From the NCBI GenBank assembly GCA_012729315.1, contig JAAYDI010000028.1:1-64000 (forward strand): a DNA stretch of 64,000 nucleotides, in the 5' to 3' direction. The DNA is from Planctomycetaceae bacterium. Lineage in GTDB: Bacteria > Planctomycetota > Planctomycetia > Pirellulales > Pirellulaceae. Position 1 is the first letter of the stretch, and each line of letters starts with the position of its first letter. Both the position numbers and the translations under genes were made by a program. Positions 51,662-60,532 of this stretch are shown here, piece after piece. Under the pieces are notes generated by a model. It worked only from the letters and a program-made list of their open reading frames with translations, was not told the DNA's origin and made no database searches.

Positions 51662-52441
51662 ATGGAACTCTTCGACACACATACGCACCTGGATGACGAG
51701 CAGTTTGGCGGCGATGTAGGCGACGTGATCGAGCGGGCCGGCCAGGCGGGAGTGACTGCGCTCCTCACCGTCGGGACGACGCGGGCGTCGAGCGAGGCGG
51801 CGGTCAGCATCGCGCGGGCGCACCCCCGGTCGGTCTGGGCGGCGGTAGGCATTCAGCCCAATTACGGCCAGGCGGCATCGTCCGAGGACTGGGACAGTAT
51901 CGTCGCCCTGGCCCGCGCACCGCAGGTGCGTGCCATCGGTGAGACCGGTCTGGATGCGTACTGGGACTTCACTCCACTGGAGGTGCAGCAACGCCTGTTC
52001 GCCGCGCATCTGCAGCTGGCCCAGGCGTTGAACCTGCCGGTGATCGTCCACATGCGCGACTGCGAACAGCTGACCCTCGGCATGCTGCGCGAGGCAGCAG
52101 CGCGCGGGCCGCTGCGCGGCGTCATGCACTCGTTCTCCGGCACACCGGACCTGGCGCAGCAGTGCCTGGCGCTGGGATTCCACCTCAGCTTTGCCGGCAT
52201 GGTAACGTTCAAGAAGTCCGACGCGCTGCGCGAGATCGCCCGCACGATCCCCGACGACCGACTGCTGCTGGAAACCGACGCGCCCTATCTCACCCCACAT
52301 CCACACCGGGGCCGGCGGCCCAACGAGCCGGCGTTGCTGGTACACACGGCCGAGTGCGTGGCGCGTGTGCGCGGCGTGCCGCTCGCAACGCTGGCCGACA
52401 CGACCCGGGACAATGCGCGGCAGCTGTTTCTGGGCCAGTAG
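51662..52441 (+). CDS. tatD: TatD-family metal-dependent nuclease
   Basis: 259 residues. TatD enzymes are TIM-barrel deoxyribonucleases/hydrolases using two or three metals. Ligand motifs: FDTHTHLDDEQF (His6 and His8 region), ETGLDAYWDFTP (Glu), VIVHMRDCE (His), GVMHSFSGTP (His) and LLLETDAPYL (Asp). Start ATG 51662 has no strong ribosome site (TGCAAGGC). The protein is cytoplasmic. Convergent with mqnD; 45 bases separate the stops. Confidence 0.94.
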   Translation: MELFDTHTHLDDEQFGGDVGDVIERAGQAGVTALLTVGTTRASSEAAVSIARAHPRSVWAAVGIQPNYGQAASSEDWDSIVALARAPQVRAIGETGLDAYWDFTPLEVQQRLFAAHLQLAQALNLPVIVHMRDCEQLTLGMLREAAARGPLRGVMHSFSGTPDLAQQCLALGFHLSFAGMVTFKKSDALREIARTIPDDRLLLETDAPYLTPHPHRGRRPNEPALLVHTAECVARVRGVPLATLADTTRDNARQLFLGQ

Positions 52442-52486
52442 CCGGCGGTCTCTTGCAGTGCCTGTAACGCAGCACCTGTGCCGTGC

Positions 52487-53347
52487 TCAGTCGACGAACT
52501 CCGGCACGACCTGCTGCGGCACAACACCGGCCTGGAATCCCCGGTCGAGCAAGGTCGCCACCGCCTGCCGCCCGCGCGGGCCGAAATCGAGCGTCCAGTC
52601 GTTGACGTACATGCCGACGAACTTGTCGGCCTTGTCGCGGTCCAGCCCGCGGCCGAAGCCGAGCGCGTAGGTGAGGGCCTCCGGACGGTGTTCCAGCCCG
52701 TGGCGGATGCTGGCCAGCAGGAGCCGATTCACGTCGCGGATGCAATCCGGACCAAGATCCTTGCGGATCGCATTGGCGCCCAGCGGCAGCGGCAGGCCGG
52801 TGTCCTGCATCCACCACTGGCCCAGGTCCACGACCAACTGCAGCTGGTCTTCCTCGTAGGTCAGCTGCCCTTCATGAATCACCAGCCCCGCATCGACGCG
52901 CTGCCCCTGATACTGGCCAGCGCGCGTCACGGTGAGAATCTCGTCGAACGGCACCAGCACATACTCGAAGGCGCGTCCCAGGCACAGGCGCAGCGCCAGG
53001 TACGCCGTCGTCAGCGTACCGGGGATGGCGATCGTGCAGCCGGCCAGCTGTTCGCGTGTGAGCGCCTCCCGGGCCACCACCATCGGGCCATAGTTATCCC
53101 CCACGCTGGCGCCGCACGGGCAGAGGATGTACTTGTCGGCCAGGTAGGCGTACGCATGCAGGCTGACGGCGGTCAACTCGAGTTCCCCCTGTTGCGCTCG
53201 GCGATTCAAGGTCTCGATGTCCACCAGCTCATGCTCGAACCGGTAGCCGTTGGTATCGATCTTGTTCCGGGCCAGGGCATAGAACATGAACGCATCGTCA
53301 GGATCCGGGCTGTGGCCCACTCGGATCAGTCGCTTGGTCTCAGTCAC
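52487..53347 (-). CDS. mqnD: 1,4-dihydroxy-6-naphthoate synthase, futalosine pathway
   Basis: 286 residues from GTG 53347. The protein has a periplasmic-binding-protein-like fold without a signal peptide, as MqnD does. It converts cyclic de-hypoxanthine futalosine to 1,4-dihydroxy-6-naphthoate on the way to menaquinone. Signatures: RVGHSPDPDDAFMFYALA, ELTAVSLHAYAYLADKY, GPMVVAREALT and AGQYQGQRVDAGLVIHEGQL. MqnA is a close relative; the PDPDDAFMF opening and length favour MqnD. The presence of a futalosine gene implies menaquinone as the quinone of complex I in this organism. Confidence 0.86.
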   Translation of the reverse strand: MTETKRLIRVGHSPDPDDAFMFYALARNKIDTNGYRFEHELVDIETLNRRAQQGELELTAVSLHAYAYLADKYILCPCGASVGDNYGPMVVAREALTREQLAGCTIAIPGTLTTAYLALRLCLGRAFEYVLVPFDEILTVTRAGQYQGQRVDAGLVIHEGQLTYEEDQLQLVVDLGQWWMQDTGLPLPLGANAIRKDLGPDCIRDVNRLLLASIRHGLEHRPEALTYALGFGRGLDRDKADKFVGMYVNDWTLDFGPRGRQAVATLLDRGFQAGVVPQQVVPEFVD

Positions 53348-53531
53348 AGAGCAACACCTTTCTCCCCGCGTCCAGGCCGCTCTCCAGCGTCAGTCGGGCG
53401 GGGACCTCTACCACGTGCAGCTCCGGCGAGCTGGACCGGCAGTTCGATCTGGAGAGCAACTCCCAGGGCCCGTGTCCTTGCGGCGGCACGGCCCCACAGC
53501 TCACGAGTGTACCACAGGGGCGCGTGCGCGT

Positions 53532-54011
53532 TCAGGCCTCGAGCGAGAATCGGTCGGGCGCGGGCGAGATCGGCACGTGCGGTGCCGTGATTTCCTGGCA
53601 GCCCAGCGGGACGGACGAGCGGTCGCGGGCGGGCGGTTCCGGCATCTGCATGCAGAGTTGCTGCCAGGTTTCCCGCTCTTCCTCCAGCACGCTGAGCACA
53701 TCGCGCACCTTGCCGGCATCGTGCGAGAAGGAGGCGTCCGCCAGCTGCTGGAAGAGGAACAGATAGATGGCTTTGACCTGGTGGGCGACCGGGAAACCGT
53801 CGGTCTTGATCGTGGCGCAGAGTTCGGACACGATGCCGCGGCACCGCGACAGCGCTCCGCGGCATGCCTCGCGCTGCGCCGCGTCGTCCCACAGCTCCAG
53901 ACTCCGCCGGGCGAACCGCATGGCCCCTTCGATGAGCATCAGGCGAAGCCGCTGCGGGGTGGCGGTCCGGACTTGGGCCTCGAGATACGCGTCGCGTACG
54001 TTGCGTGACAT
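53532..54011 (-). CDS. fliS: Flagellar export chaperone FliS
   Basis: 159 residues; ATG 54011 preceded by GGAAGG. FliS binds the C-terminus of flagellin in the cytoplasm and delivers it to the export gate. Family features: AYLEAQVRTATPQRLRLMLI at the start and LFLFQQLADASFSHD later, in a four-helix bundle. Longer than most FliS (about 130) because of a Pro-rich tail. It follows fliD by 27 bases. The 184-base gap to mqnD beyond it holds nothing I recognise. Confidence 0.92.
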   Translation of the reverse strand: MSRNVRDAYLEAQVRTATPQRLRLMLIEGAMRFARRSLELWDDAAQREACRGALSRCRGIVSELCATIKTDGFPVAHQVKAIYLFLFQQLADASFSHDAGKVRDVLSVLEEERETWQQLCMQMPEPPARDRSSVPLGCQEITAPHVPISPAPDRFSLEA

Positions 54012-54038
54012 GGGTTTCACCTTCCTGGTTGCCGTCGA

Positions 54039-56789
54039 CTAGCCCCGCCTGGAACGCCCGATGAACAGTTCCATCGGCTTGATCCCTTCCACGATCGACA
54101 GGTTGGACTGGATCTTGGCGACGGCCAGTTCGAGTTTGTAGTAGTATGAGAGGTAGTGCTCGCGTTGCCGTTCCAGTTTGGCATCGAAGAACGCGATGCG
54201 ATCGTTCTGTGCGTCGATGATGCGTTGCAGCGTATCGTTGCGGGTGACGAGCAGCGACTGGCCTTCGCCGGCAATCGACTCGATCACCGCATCCAGCCGC
54301 GCGGCGAACCCTGACTCCTCATCCAGGAAATACCGCTGCACCGCGTCCGGGTCTGACGCGAACGCTGCCTGCAGTCTGGTCTCATCCAGCTTCAGCTGCC
54401 CTTCGCCGTCCAGGCTCAGCCCGAGCTGTTCGAGCGATCCGATCGCCCCCAACCCGTAGGTCCGGCCGGTGAACAGGCGGGACAGCTGCGACTCGATCTG
54501 CAGCACTTCGCGCGAGCCGAACAGAATGCCGGTTTCTTCCGACCTGGCGTTGAAGTAGGTCAGTTCGTCGATCTTGTCGCGCAATTTGTTGTACTGCGTC
54601 ACGAGCAGCCTGGCGTTGCTGACCAGACTATCGTCGGTCGACTGGACGTCGATCGTCACCGGTTCGTCCGAGCTGCCGGCCACGGTCAGGTCGAGCCCCT
54701 CGACCACCTTCGAGAAGCGATTCGTGCTGGAGGTGGCCAGGATACCGGCCCCCGGTATATCGGCCGCACCGACCATCAGCACGGCGTCGCGGGCGGGCGA
54801 CAGCTCGCGAAATGTCAGGCCCAGCTCCGCACCGTCGAGCAGCATGGCTCCGCGGGTGCCGGGCACACCGCTGGACAACACCAGCCGGAAGGGCGTCACA
54901 CCGCTCCCGCTCTCAAACACGCTGGCCGTCACCCCCAGCTCGCGCTCGTTGATCTGCCGCGCCACGTCCGCCAGCGTCGCCTCCGCGTCGAACGTGATCG
55001 TGGTGGTCGTCGTCCCGTCGATGACCTGGGTGGGCGTTCCGCCGACATCGACCACTTGGGCAGTACCCGCGAGGCCCAGATCCGCGGCCGCTTTGCCGTT
55101 CCCCGTGTCAATCACGGTCAACGTTCCACCGCCCCTCGCCGTGTCGACCAGCAGGATGCCGTCCCCCGTGTCGTTGATGCGGGCCTCCACGGCAATGCCC
55201 AGGCCATTGATCAATTCCAGGACGTCCCCGACGGTTTCCACGGTGGACGTCCGCAGATTCACGGCACCCGTCTTGCCCATCGTGTCCACAATGGTGAACG
55301 AGCCGGTGCGGACGCCCTGCCCGTTCCGGAGCGCGTCCAGACGCATGTGCTCGTGGAACACCTGCAAGTCGAGTGACCCGCTGTTGACGCTGTCGGCAGC
55401 GCCGTCGAACGTCAATCCCAGCTGGTCCGCCGTGTTGGTGGCGTCAGCGTTGGCGATCACCAGATTGCCGGCCGTCGCGCCGGTCTGGTCCTGCACGACG
55501 ATGCCGTTGCGGGCGCTGTTGACCGATACGGTGAGGCCGAGTCCTGACGCGTTGAGCCGTTCGACGACGTCGCCGAGTGTCTCGGTGCCGGCCAGGTCGA
55601 CAGTGGCCGACGCGCCGCTGCGGTCGGTCAGACTGATTTGTCCGAGCGTGCCGAGTCCCTGTCCCCCGTGCAGACTGCGCAGCAAAGGACTCTTCAGGCC
55701 GCTGAGCAATCGCCCGCCGGTGAGCACGCCTCCGGTGGCGCTGCCTGTCAGCCCGAGGTCCTCTGCCAGGGTGCCTCCCAGTGCGCTGGAGACGGCGAAA
55801 GTGCCCCCGGCATCGGCCGTCAGATCGGTCAGGACCAGACGCTTGCCATCGGCGCTCAGCGCAGCCTGCAGGCGGTCCGGGTCGGCCGCGTTGAGCGCGT
55901 CGAGCAGATCGCCCACGGTGCTGACGTCGTCGCGCGTCAGGTCCACTTCGAGCGTGCTTCCATCGCGGAAGCGGACCTCCAGGTCGGGCAGTTCGTTGCG
56001 GATACTCAGCCCGTTACCGTCGTTGAGTTGCCCCACCTCCAGTTGGTTGAACAGCCGCACGAGGTCCTGGCCGGTGGCTCCACTGGCCGCCACGTCGATC
56101 CCGGCCAGGCCCAGATCCGCCGCGGTGCTACCGCCGTTGACCTCCTGGACTTTGAGATTGGTAATGGCAAGTCCGGTTTCGTCTACCAGCCGGATGGCGT
56201 CGCCGTCGGCCAGTGCCGTGACATTGATGTCGTCATTGGCGTTGATCCGGTCCAGCACGTCGTCGACGGTGACGGCGAAACGCAGGTCGATCACGGCGCT
56301 GGCGCCGCTGCGATCCGTGATACGTATCTTGCCCCGTTCCACACCGGCTCCGCCGTTGAGCAGTTCGAGGTCCAGGCCCTGGTCGAGGAACCCGCCGAAG
56401 CGGAGCTTGAACGCCCCGCCCCCCAGCGCTTGATCGCTGCTCGCGACGCCGCCACTGATCAGTTGATGGCTCTGCGCGGTCCGGACCGGCGTGAACGAAT
56501 AGGTGCCGGTCGCCGGAGTGCCGGTCACCGTGGCGGCCAGGAGCGTGTCGTTGCTCGAGGTCGTTTTCACCTGCTGGAACACCCTGGCTGAGGCCAGCCG
56601 CTTGACGGACAACTGCAGACCAATGCTCAGTGCCGTCAGTTCGCCGACCGCCACCTGCTGTTCCTGCAGACCGGCCACGCGGGTGGCCAGCGTGTCTCGG
56701 GGTCGCGAGGCCAACGACATCAACTGGTCGACCGTCTCGGCGATATTGATGCCGGTGATCAGTCCGACCGACGAGGAAAAGGTTGCCAT
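54039..56789 (-). CDS. fliD: Flagellar hook-associated protein 2 (filament cap) with tandem flagellin-IN-like modules
   Basis: 916 residues, about twice the usual 450. ATG 56789 starts MATFSSSVGLITGINIAETV, the typical FliD N-terminus; an upstream in-frame ATG at 56855 has none. The C-terminus is FliD-like (IESQLSRLFTG, then helical coiled coil LLVTRNDTLQRIIDAQNDRI, FDAKLERQREHYLSYYYKLE). Between them are four or five modules of about 85 residues, each with an ITDRSGASA-type strand pair, an ETLGDVVERLN helix and an ending like AADLGLAG. FliD caps the growing filament and aids flagellin folding. Preceded by a sigma28-like motif and a terminator. Confidence 0.95.
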   Translation of the reverse strand: MATFSSSVGLITGINIAETVDQLMSLASRPRDTLATRVAGLQEQQVAVGELTALSIGLQLSVKRLASARVFQQVKTTSSNDTLLAATVTGTPATGTYSFTPVRTAQSHQLISGGVASSDQALGGGAFKLRFGGFLDQGLDLELLNGGAGVERGKIRITDRSGASAVIDLRFAVTVDDVLDRINANDDINVTALADGDAIRLVDETGLAITNLKVQEVNGGSTAADLGLAGIDVAASGATGQDLVRLFNQLEVGQLNDGNGLSIRNELPDLEVRFRDGSTLEVDLTRDDVSTVGDLLDALNAADPDRLQAALSADGKRLVLTDLTADAGGTFAVSSALGGTLAEDLGLTGSATGGVLTGGRLLSGLKSPLLRSLHGGQGLGTLGQISLTDRSGASATVDLAGTETLGDVVERLNASGLGLTVSVNSARNGIVVQDQTGATAGNLVIANADATNTADQLGLTFDGAADSVNSGSLDLQVFHEHMRLDALRNGQGVRTGSFTIVDTMGKTGAVNLRTSTVETVGDVLELINGLGIAVEARINDTGDGILLVDTARGGGTLTVIDTGNGKAAADLGLAGTAQVVDVGGTPTQVIDGTTTTTITFDAEATLADVARQINERELGVTASVFESGSGVTPFRLVLSSGVPGTRGAMLLDGAELGLTFRELSPARDAVLMVGAADIPGAGILATSSTNRFSKVVEGLDLTVAGSSDEPVTIDVQSTDDSLVSNARLLVTQYNKLRDKIDELTYFNARSEETGILFGSREVLQIESQLSRLFTGRTYGLGAIGSLEQLGLSLDGEGQLKLDETRLQAAFASDPDAVQRYFLDEESGFAARLDAVIESIAGEGQSLLVTRNDTLQRIIDAQNDRIAFFDAKLERQREHYLSYYYKLELAVAKIQSNLSIVEGIKPMELFIGRSRRG

Positions 56790-56840
56790 GGTGGCTGTTC
56801 CAGCACGGTAATAGAGCGGATGGCTGCTGCGCCTGTATCT

Positions 56841-56848
56841 GTATCGGC
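56841..56848 (-). promoter_or_regulatory. Sigma28-like -10 element upstream of fliD
   Basis: On the minus strand GCCGATAC matches the FliA -10 consensus GCCGATAA at seven of eight positions and lies about 50 bases before fliD. A TCAAA at 56866-56870 could be the -35, but the spacing is two bases too long. Confidence 0.4.
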
Positions 56849-56980
56849 GCGGCAAGCGGTGCCCATTTGACTGTCTTTGCGGAAAATCCGGCGTGGGGGG
56901 AGTTGATGGCCGCCGATGCGCTCACGCCAGCTCGCTCCTGGCCGGCGCCGCCTTGGACAGGTGGCACCAGGCTGGAAACA

Positions 56981-57015
56981 CCGCCGGCTCGCACCTGTCA
57001 GGTCCGAGCCGGCGG
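56981..57015 (-). terminator. Strong hairpin terminator after flagellin
   Basis: CCGCCGGCTCG at 56981-56991 pairs perfectly with 57005-57015 (11 bp); the loop itself contains an ACCT/AGGT pair. On the minus strand it is followed by TGTTT. It lies 30 bases after the flagellin stop and separates flagellin from fliD. Confidence 0.78.
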
Positions 57016-57044
57016 GTGGATGATCGCCTGCGAACGGCGGACGG

Positions 57045-59087
57045 CTACTGCAGCAGCGTCAGCACGCTCTGGGGGTTGTTGTTGGCAATGGCCAACACGG
57101 ACGTACCGGACTGGACCAGAATCTGGGCTCGCGTCAACGCCGACGACTCCTTGGCGAAATCGGCATCGCGGATCGAACTTTCCGCCTCGGTCAGGTTGAC
57201 CAGGGTGTCGTTCAGCGACGCGATGTTGGTTTCGACCGTCGTGCGTTGGAACGCACCCAGCCGACCTCGCAGGCCGGTGATCTTGCTGATCACTTCGTCG
57301 ACCACTCTGAACGCGCTGTTCGGGTCGGTCGCCAGGGCCTTCGAGCCGCCCGAAGCCAGCTCGTGCAACCGGCCGCTCGCACCGCCCAGCTTGGCCGTGT
57401 TCAGGCTCTGGATGCCCATGCGTGCCTGCTGGTTGCTGACCACGTCCGGACCGAGCTGGAACAGGGCTCCCCCCCCCGTGATCTCGAACTGGAAGTTCGT
57501 CGAGCTGCCGTCCTCGACGGTGATGGTCATGTCGAGCGTGGCCGTATTGATGCTGAACGAGTTGCCGTCGCCCGCCGCGTTCACGCCGTTGATCGAAGCA
57601 ACGATGTCGGTGCCTTCGGCCCGGGCCGCACTCATCCCCGACTCGAATGTCCCGCCGGTGCCCTCGCTGATGATCTCCGTGTCGATGATCGCGGACGACC
57701 CGTAGGAGGTCGAATTGAGCGTCAGGCCGGTAGTGGCGGCATACGACGCGGCCACCCCAGTGGCGTCCGCAACGAGGTTGATGGCGGCCGCGATCTGCCC
57801 CGCCGATGCCCCCTGCTCGAAGCTGAACACTTCACGCCCGGTCGAACCGCCGATCGAAATGACCAGGTCGGCGTTGAGCACGCGGCCACCGCTGTTGCCC
57901 GTGTTGTCCGTGACACTGGTATCGTCGCTAGCATCGCTCGTGTCGACAAAGCCGGTACCAACGGCCGTGGCCGTGAACTGGCCGGCCAGGTCGGTGTTGA
58001 TCTGCGTCACGATATCCGCCAGCGTCTGTGGAGTCGTCGAATTGACGGTGACCGTCACGATCTTCTGACTCGCATTGTACGACGCGGCATTGGCTGCCCC
58101 CGACACGACGTTGACGGTGACGTTGTTGAAGTCCGACCCGGCCGCGTCGGCCTGCAACTGGATCTTCCCGATGCTCGTGGTCCCCGTGATAGAAGCGTCT
58201 CCGGCCGCCATGGCGCCGTCCGCACCTTCCAGAGCCGCGCGGAACTGAGTGGTCTGGTTGTTGATCGCGTCTACCACAGCCTGGGCGGTGACCGTCGTGG
58301 TGGCGGTCAGGTCGGTAGTGATGACCAGGGTCGATGACGTGGGTGTGTACACGGCGGTGGTGGCGGCATCCTCACCGCCGTCCACGAACGAAATCGCCAC
58401 GGCATCTTCGGCCGTGCCAGTTGCCGTCGCACTGATATTCAACTTGGCATTGGTGAGTTCCACGGTGGCGCGCGCCGAGAATTCCAGCGTGGCAGTCGCC
58501 TGGGTCGCGTCGGAGAAGCCGGCGGCGTTCGTGATCTTGGCCTGCGTGGCGGCAGCGGCAATCGCGACGTCCACCGAGGCGCGGCCGGCGGTTCCCAGGT
58601 TGGCTTGATCAATCTGCGCGTCCTTCACCGACGCGACGGAACCGAGCGTGGAACCGAAGTCCAGGCTGCCGTCCAGCAGCCGGCGGCCCTGGAAGGTGGT
58701 GGTCTGGGCGATGCGGTTGATGGCCTCCAGAGACGAGTCGACTTGCAGCTGATTGGCGGCAATCTGTTCCTCGCTCAATGCGCCTGTGTTGGCGGCTTCC
58801 ACAACCAGACCGCGGATATCGTTCAACAGCCTGCTCACCTGCCCCAAAGCGCTGTCGGCCGTGGCGATCACCTGGTTGGCCCGCTCGCTGTTCGTCACGG
58901 CCTTCTCAATACTCGTAATGTCGCTGCGCAGCGCTTCGCTGGCGATCAATCCGGCCGGATCATCCTTGCCGACATTGATCCGCAAGCCGGTGCTCAAGCG
59001 CGTCAACGCCTGCTGCAGGTCAGCGGCGTTACGGGCTAGTTTATTCTGGGCGATCAAAGAGCTAACGTTCGTGTTGATCCGGGTCAT
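57045..59087 (-). CDS. fliC: Flagellin
   Basis: 680 residues, large for a flagellin. N-terminal D0/D1 is typical: MTRINTNVSSLIAQNKLARN, LSTGLRINVGKDDPAGLIAS, ERANQVIATADSALGQVSRL. C-terminal D1/D0: SIRDADFAKESSALTRAQIL then NNNPQSVLTLLQ at the very end. The central residues about 170-530 are surface domains rich in Thr, Ala and Asp with weak internal repetition (TVTAQAVVDAIN, TLADIVTQINTDL, SAGQIAAAIN), resembling the modules of FliD and FlgL. It follows a 210-base leader if the sigma28-like promoter is used. Exported by the flagellar type III system with FliS. Confidence 0.96.
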   Translation of the reverse strand: MTRINTNVSSLIAQNKLARNAADLQQALTRLSTGLRINVGKDDPAGLIASEALRSDITSIEKAVTNSERANQVIATADSALGQVSRLLNDIRGLVVEAANTGALSEEQIAANQLQVDSSLEAINRIAQTTTFQGRRLLDGSLDFGSTLGSVASVKDAQIDQANLGTAGRASVDVAIAAAATQAKITNAAGFSDATQATATLEFSARATVELTNAKLNISATATGTAEDAVAISFVDGGEDAATTAVYTPTSSTLVITTDLTATTTVTAQAVVDAINNQTTQFRAALEGADGAMAAGDASITGTTSIGKIQLQADAAGSDFNNVTVNVVSGAANAASYNASQKIVTVTVNSTTPQTLADIVTQINTDLAGQFTATAVGTGFVDTSDASDDTSVTDNTGNSGGRVLNADLVISIGGSTGREVFSFEQGASAGQIAAAINLVADATGVAASYAATTGLTLNSTSYGSSAIIDTEIISEGTGGTFESGMSAARAEGTDIVASINGVNAAGDGNSFSINTATLDMTITVEDGSSTNFQFEITGGGALFQLGPDVVSNQQARMGIQSLNTAKLGGASGRLHELASGGSKALATDPNSAFRVVDEVISKITGLRGRLGAFQRTTVETNIASLNDTLVNLTEAESSIRDADFAKESSALTRAQILVQSGTSVLAIANNNPQSVLTLLQ

Positions 59088-59128
59088 GCCAGTTCACCCC
59101 TTACTCGTTTGAAATGTTCCAGTCGTGT

Positions 59129-59159
59129 CCAATCGGATGTGGGGAGTGCTCCGGATTGG
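59129..59159 (-). promoter_or_regulatory. Hairpin in the flagellin leader
   Basis: CCAATCCGG and CCGATTGG (minus strand, one-base bulge) can pair, enclosing a loop of about 14 bases; GGA occurs at the stem edge. It lies about 42-72 bases upstream of the flagellin start. The leader also holds four other GGA triplets, which is not above chance. Confidence 0.45.
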
Positions 59160-59303
59160 CATGGCTGCTCGGCTCGAGGGGCACTCACCCCGCGTCGTAA
59201 CGCAGCCCTTTCAAATGTACTATTGCATTCACTTTCACAACGGGCCAATCCGAATCATCTGGATCCGGAGTTTTTCCCGAGGCCATAAGCTGGTCTACAG
59301 CAA

Positions 59304-59331
59304 ACATCGTCGCGACAACATGAGCACTTTA
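59304..59331 (-). promoter_or_regulatory. Sigma28-like promoter for flagellin
   Basis: On the minus strand TAAAGT (-35, from 59331) and GACGATGT (-10, 59304-59311) match the FliA consensus TAAA and GCCGATAA partly, with a spacer one base longer than standard. The start of transcription would be near 59297, giving a leader of about 210 bases. Confidence 0.5.
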
Positions 59332-59563
59332 GGTAATCAGCTGTGATTGCCCCACCCGCAAACTACTCATTGTGAAAGATATGCCGACTGGACAGGCTGA
59401 CGCGGTTGTACGGAGGCGCGCCCCACTCCTGGCAGCGACCCGGCAGCAGTGCGGTACCCACGATCGGCACTGCGGAGCTGGCAGATGTCCACGTCGTGCG
59501 GCGTTCCGCAAACTGAGCGCACCGTCGTCTGCGGCCACGCGGCGCGACAGCGCCGGCGGCCGA

Positions 59564-59782
59564 TCAAGCCTGACCGACGTCCCGCGTTTCGCTGGGCTGA
59601 ATCTGCCCCGCCTTGCGATTCTCACGCTGAATCGCCTCGTACACCTCCTGGCGGTGCACCGGGATGTCCTGAGGTGCATTGATGCCCAAACGGACCTTGT
59701 CGCCGCGGATGTCAACGATGGTCACGACGATCTCGTCGCCGATCATGATGCTCTCGTCACGATGTCTCGACAGAACCAGCAT
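59564..59782 (-). CDS. csrA: Carbon storage regulator CsrA (flagellar-locus paralogue)
   Basis: 72 residues from ATG 59782, preceded by GAAGGAG. MLVLSRHRDESIMI and VRLGINAPQDIPVHRQEVYEAIQ are standard CsrA, with the RNA-contacting Arg intact. The tail is polar (RKAGQIQPSETRDVGQA). It lies between fliW and flagellin, exactly the arrangement in which CsrA represses flagellin translation and FliW, when flagellin is scarce, titrates CsrA. It differs from the first copy (38176-38388) at roughly a third of positions, so it is not a recent duplicate. An inverted repeat CGATCA/TGATCG lies in its leader near 59805. Confidence 0.96.
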   Translation of the reverse strand: MLVLSRHRDESIMIGDEIVVTIVDIRGDKVRLGINAPQDIPVHRQEVYEAIQRENRKAGQIQPSETRDVGQA

Positions 59783-59978
59783 CGTTGGCTCCTTCCTCGA
59801 TCCGCCTCGATCATCGAGTGATCGACGTATTGCCGTACAGGATGGACTGCTTGAGCGAGTCGAGCCAACACGCGAGAGAGTGGCGACGCCGACTGCTTGC
59901 TGCAAGTATCGGTAGTCGCGCGGCAACAGGTCCAGCGTGCTTCCGGGCGTTGGTATTATTCGGACCGCAACGGCTGTA

Positions 59979-60419
59979 TCAGGCGCTTTTCTGCAGCCAG
60001 GCCGCAGGTCTTGTCAAGGGCATCTGGAGCGGCTGATCGTCGATGGTGATCACCTGGCATCCCAGCCGGCGATCGAGATTGACCAGCACGGGGGCGCGCA
60101 GGTTCATCACGCAGGTGCCGTCCTGTTTGCTCAACACGCACAGGGCGTAGAACCGGTCCCGTTCGGACAGAGCCAGGCAGTACAATTGGCCGCGCGCGAC
60201 GCGGATGCGGTAATCGGCGACGAACCGCCGCGGGCTGACGACGGCCAGCGCGGTTGCCGGCCGGTCCGCACTCTGCAGCCAGCCGACCGCGTTATTGGCC
60301 GGATCGGCCAGCAGGATCCAGTGCTGGCAGTCTTCAAACCCGACGATCCCGTGAGGAAAGTGAATCAGGTCGTCGACATCCACGCACAGCGTGCCGAACC
60401 GTGTAGTACTGATCTGCAT
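59979..60419 (-). CDS. fliW: Flagellar assembly factor FliW
   Basis: 146 residues. FliW is a small cytosolic protein that binds either flagellin or CsrA, relieving CsrA repression of flagellin when flagellin is exported. Features: STTRFGTLCVDVDDLIHFPHGIVGFE at the start, WLQSADRPATALAVVSPR and a C-terminal VLVNLDRRLGCQVI strand. GAGGGT precedes the ATG. It follows flgL by 113 bases and precedes csrA by 196 bases, and a GCCGATGA element lies about 65 bases before it. Confidence 0.95.
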   Translation of the reverse strand: MQISTTRFGTLCVDVDDLIHFPHGIVGFEDCQHWILLADPANNAVGWLQSADRPATALAVVSPRRFVADYRIRVARGQLYCLALSERDRFYALCVLSKQDGTCVMNLRAPVLVNLDRRLGCQVITIDDQPLQMPLTRPAAWLQKSA

Positions 60420-60532
60420 CGGGGAAGACCCTCATCGTTGCCGCGCTTGGCGGAGAGTGGGACGGGACCAAGCCGTCTAGGTATCATCGGCAGGCGCCCG
60501 CCACTGCGAACAGCAAAATCGCTACAATCGGT

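Larger units (their letters stand above)
59088..59563 (-). other. Gene-free stretch between csrA and flagellin
   Basis: 476 bases downstream of the second csrA. The first half (59340-59563) shows nothing recognisable. The second half contains the candidate flagellin promoter (59304-59331) and the leader with its hairpin (59129-59159). Frames read across it look like random translation. Confidence 0.65.

Noticed and set aside
53344-53892. 182-codon minus-strand frame between mqnD and fliS
   Set aside because: It overlaps fliS in another frame and has no signature; the fliS frame explains the region.
59100-59297. GGA triplets in the flagellin leader as multiple CsrA sites
   Set aside because: Five GGA in about 200 bases is near the number expected from base composition; only the hairpin-associated one is kept as a candidate.
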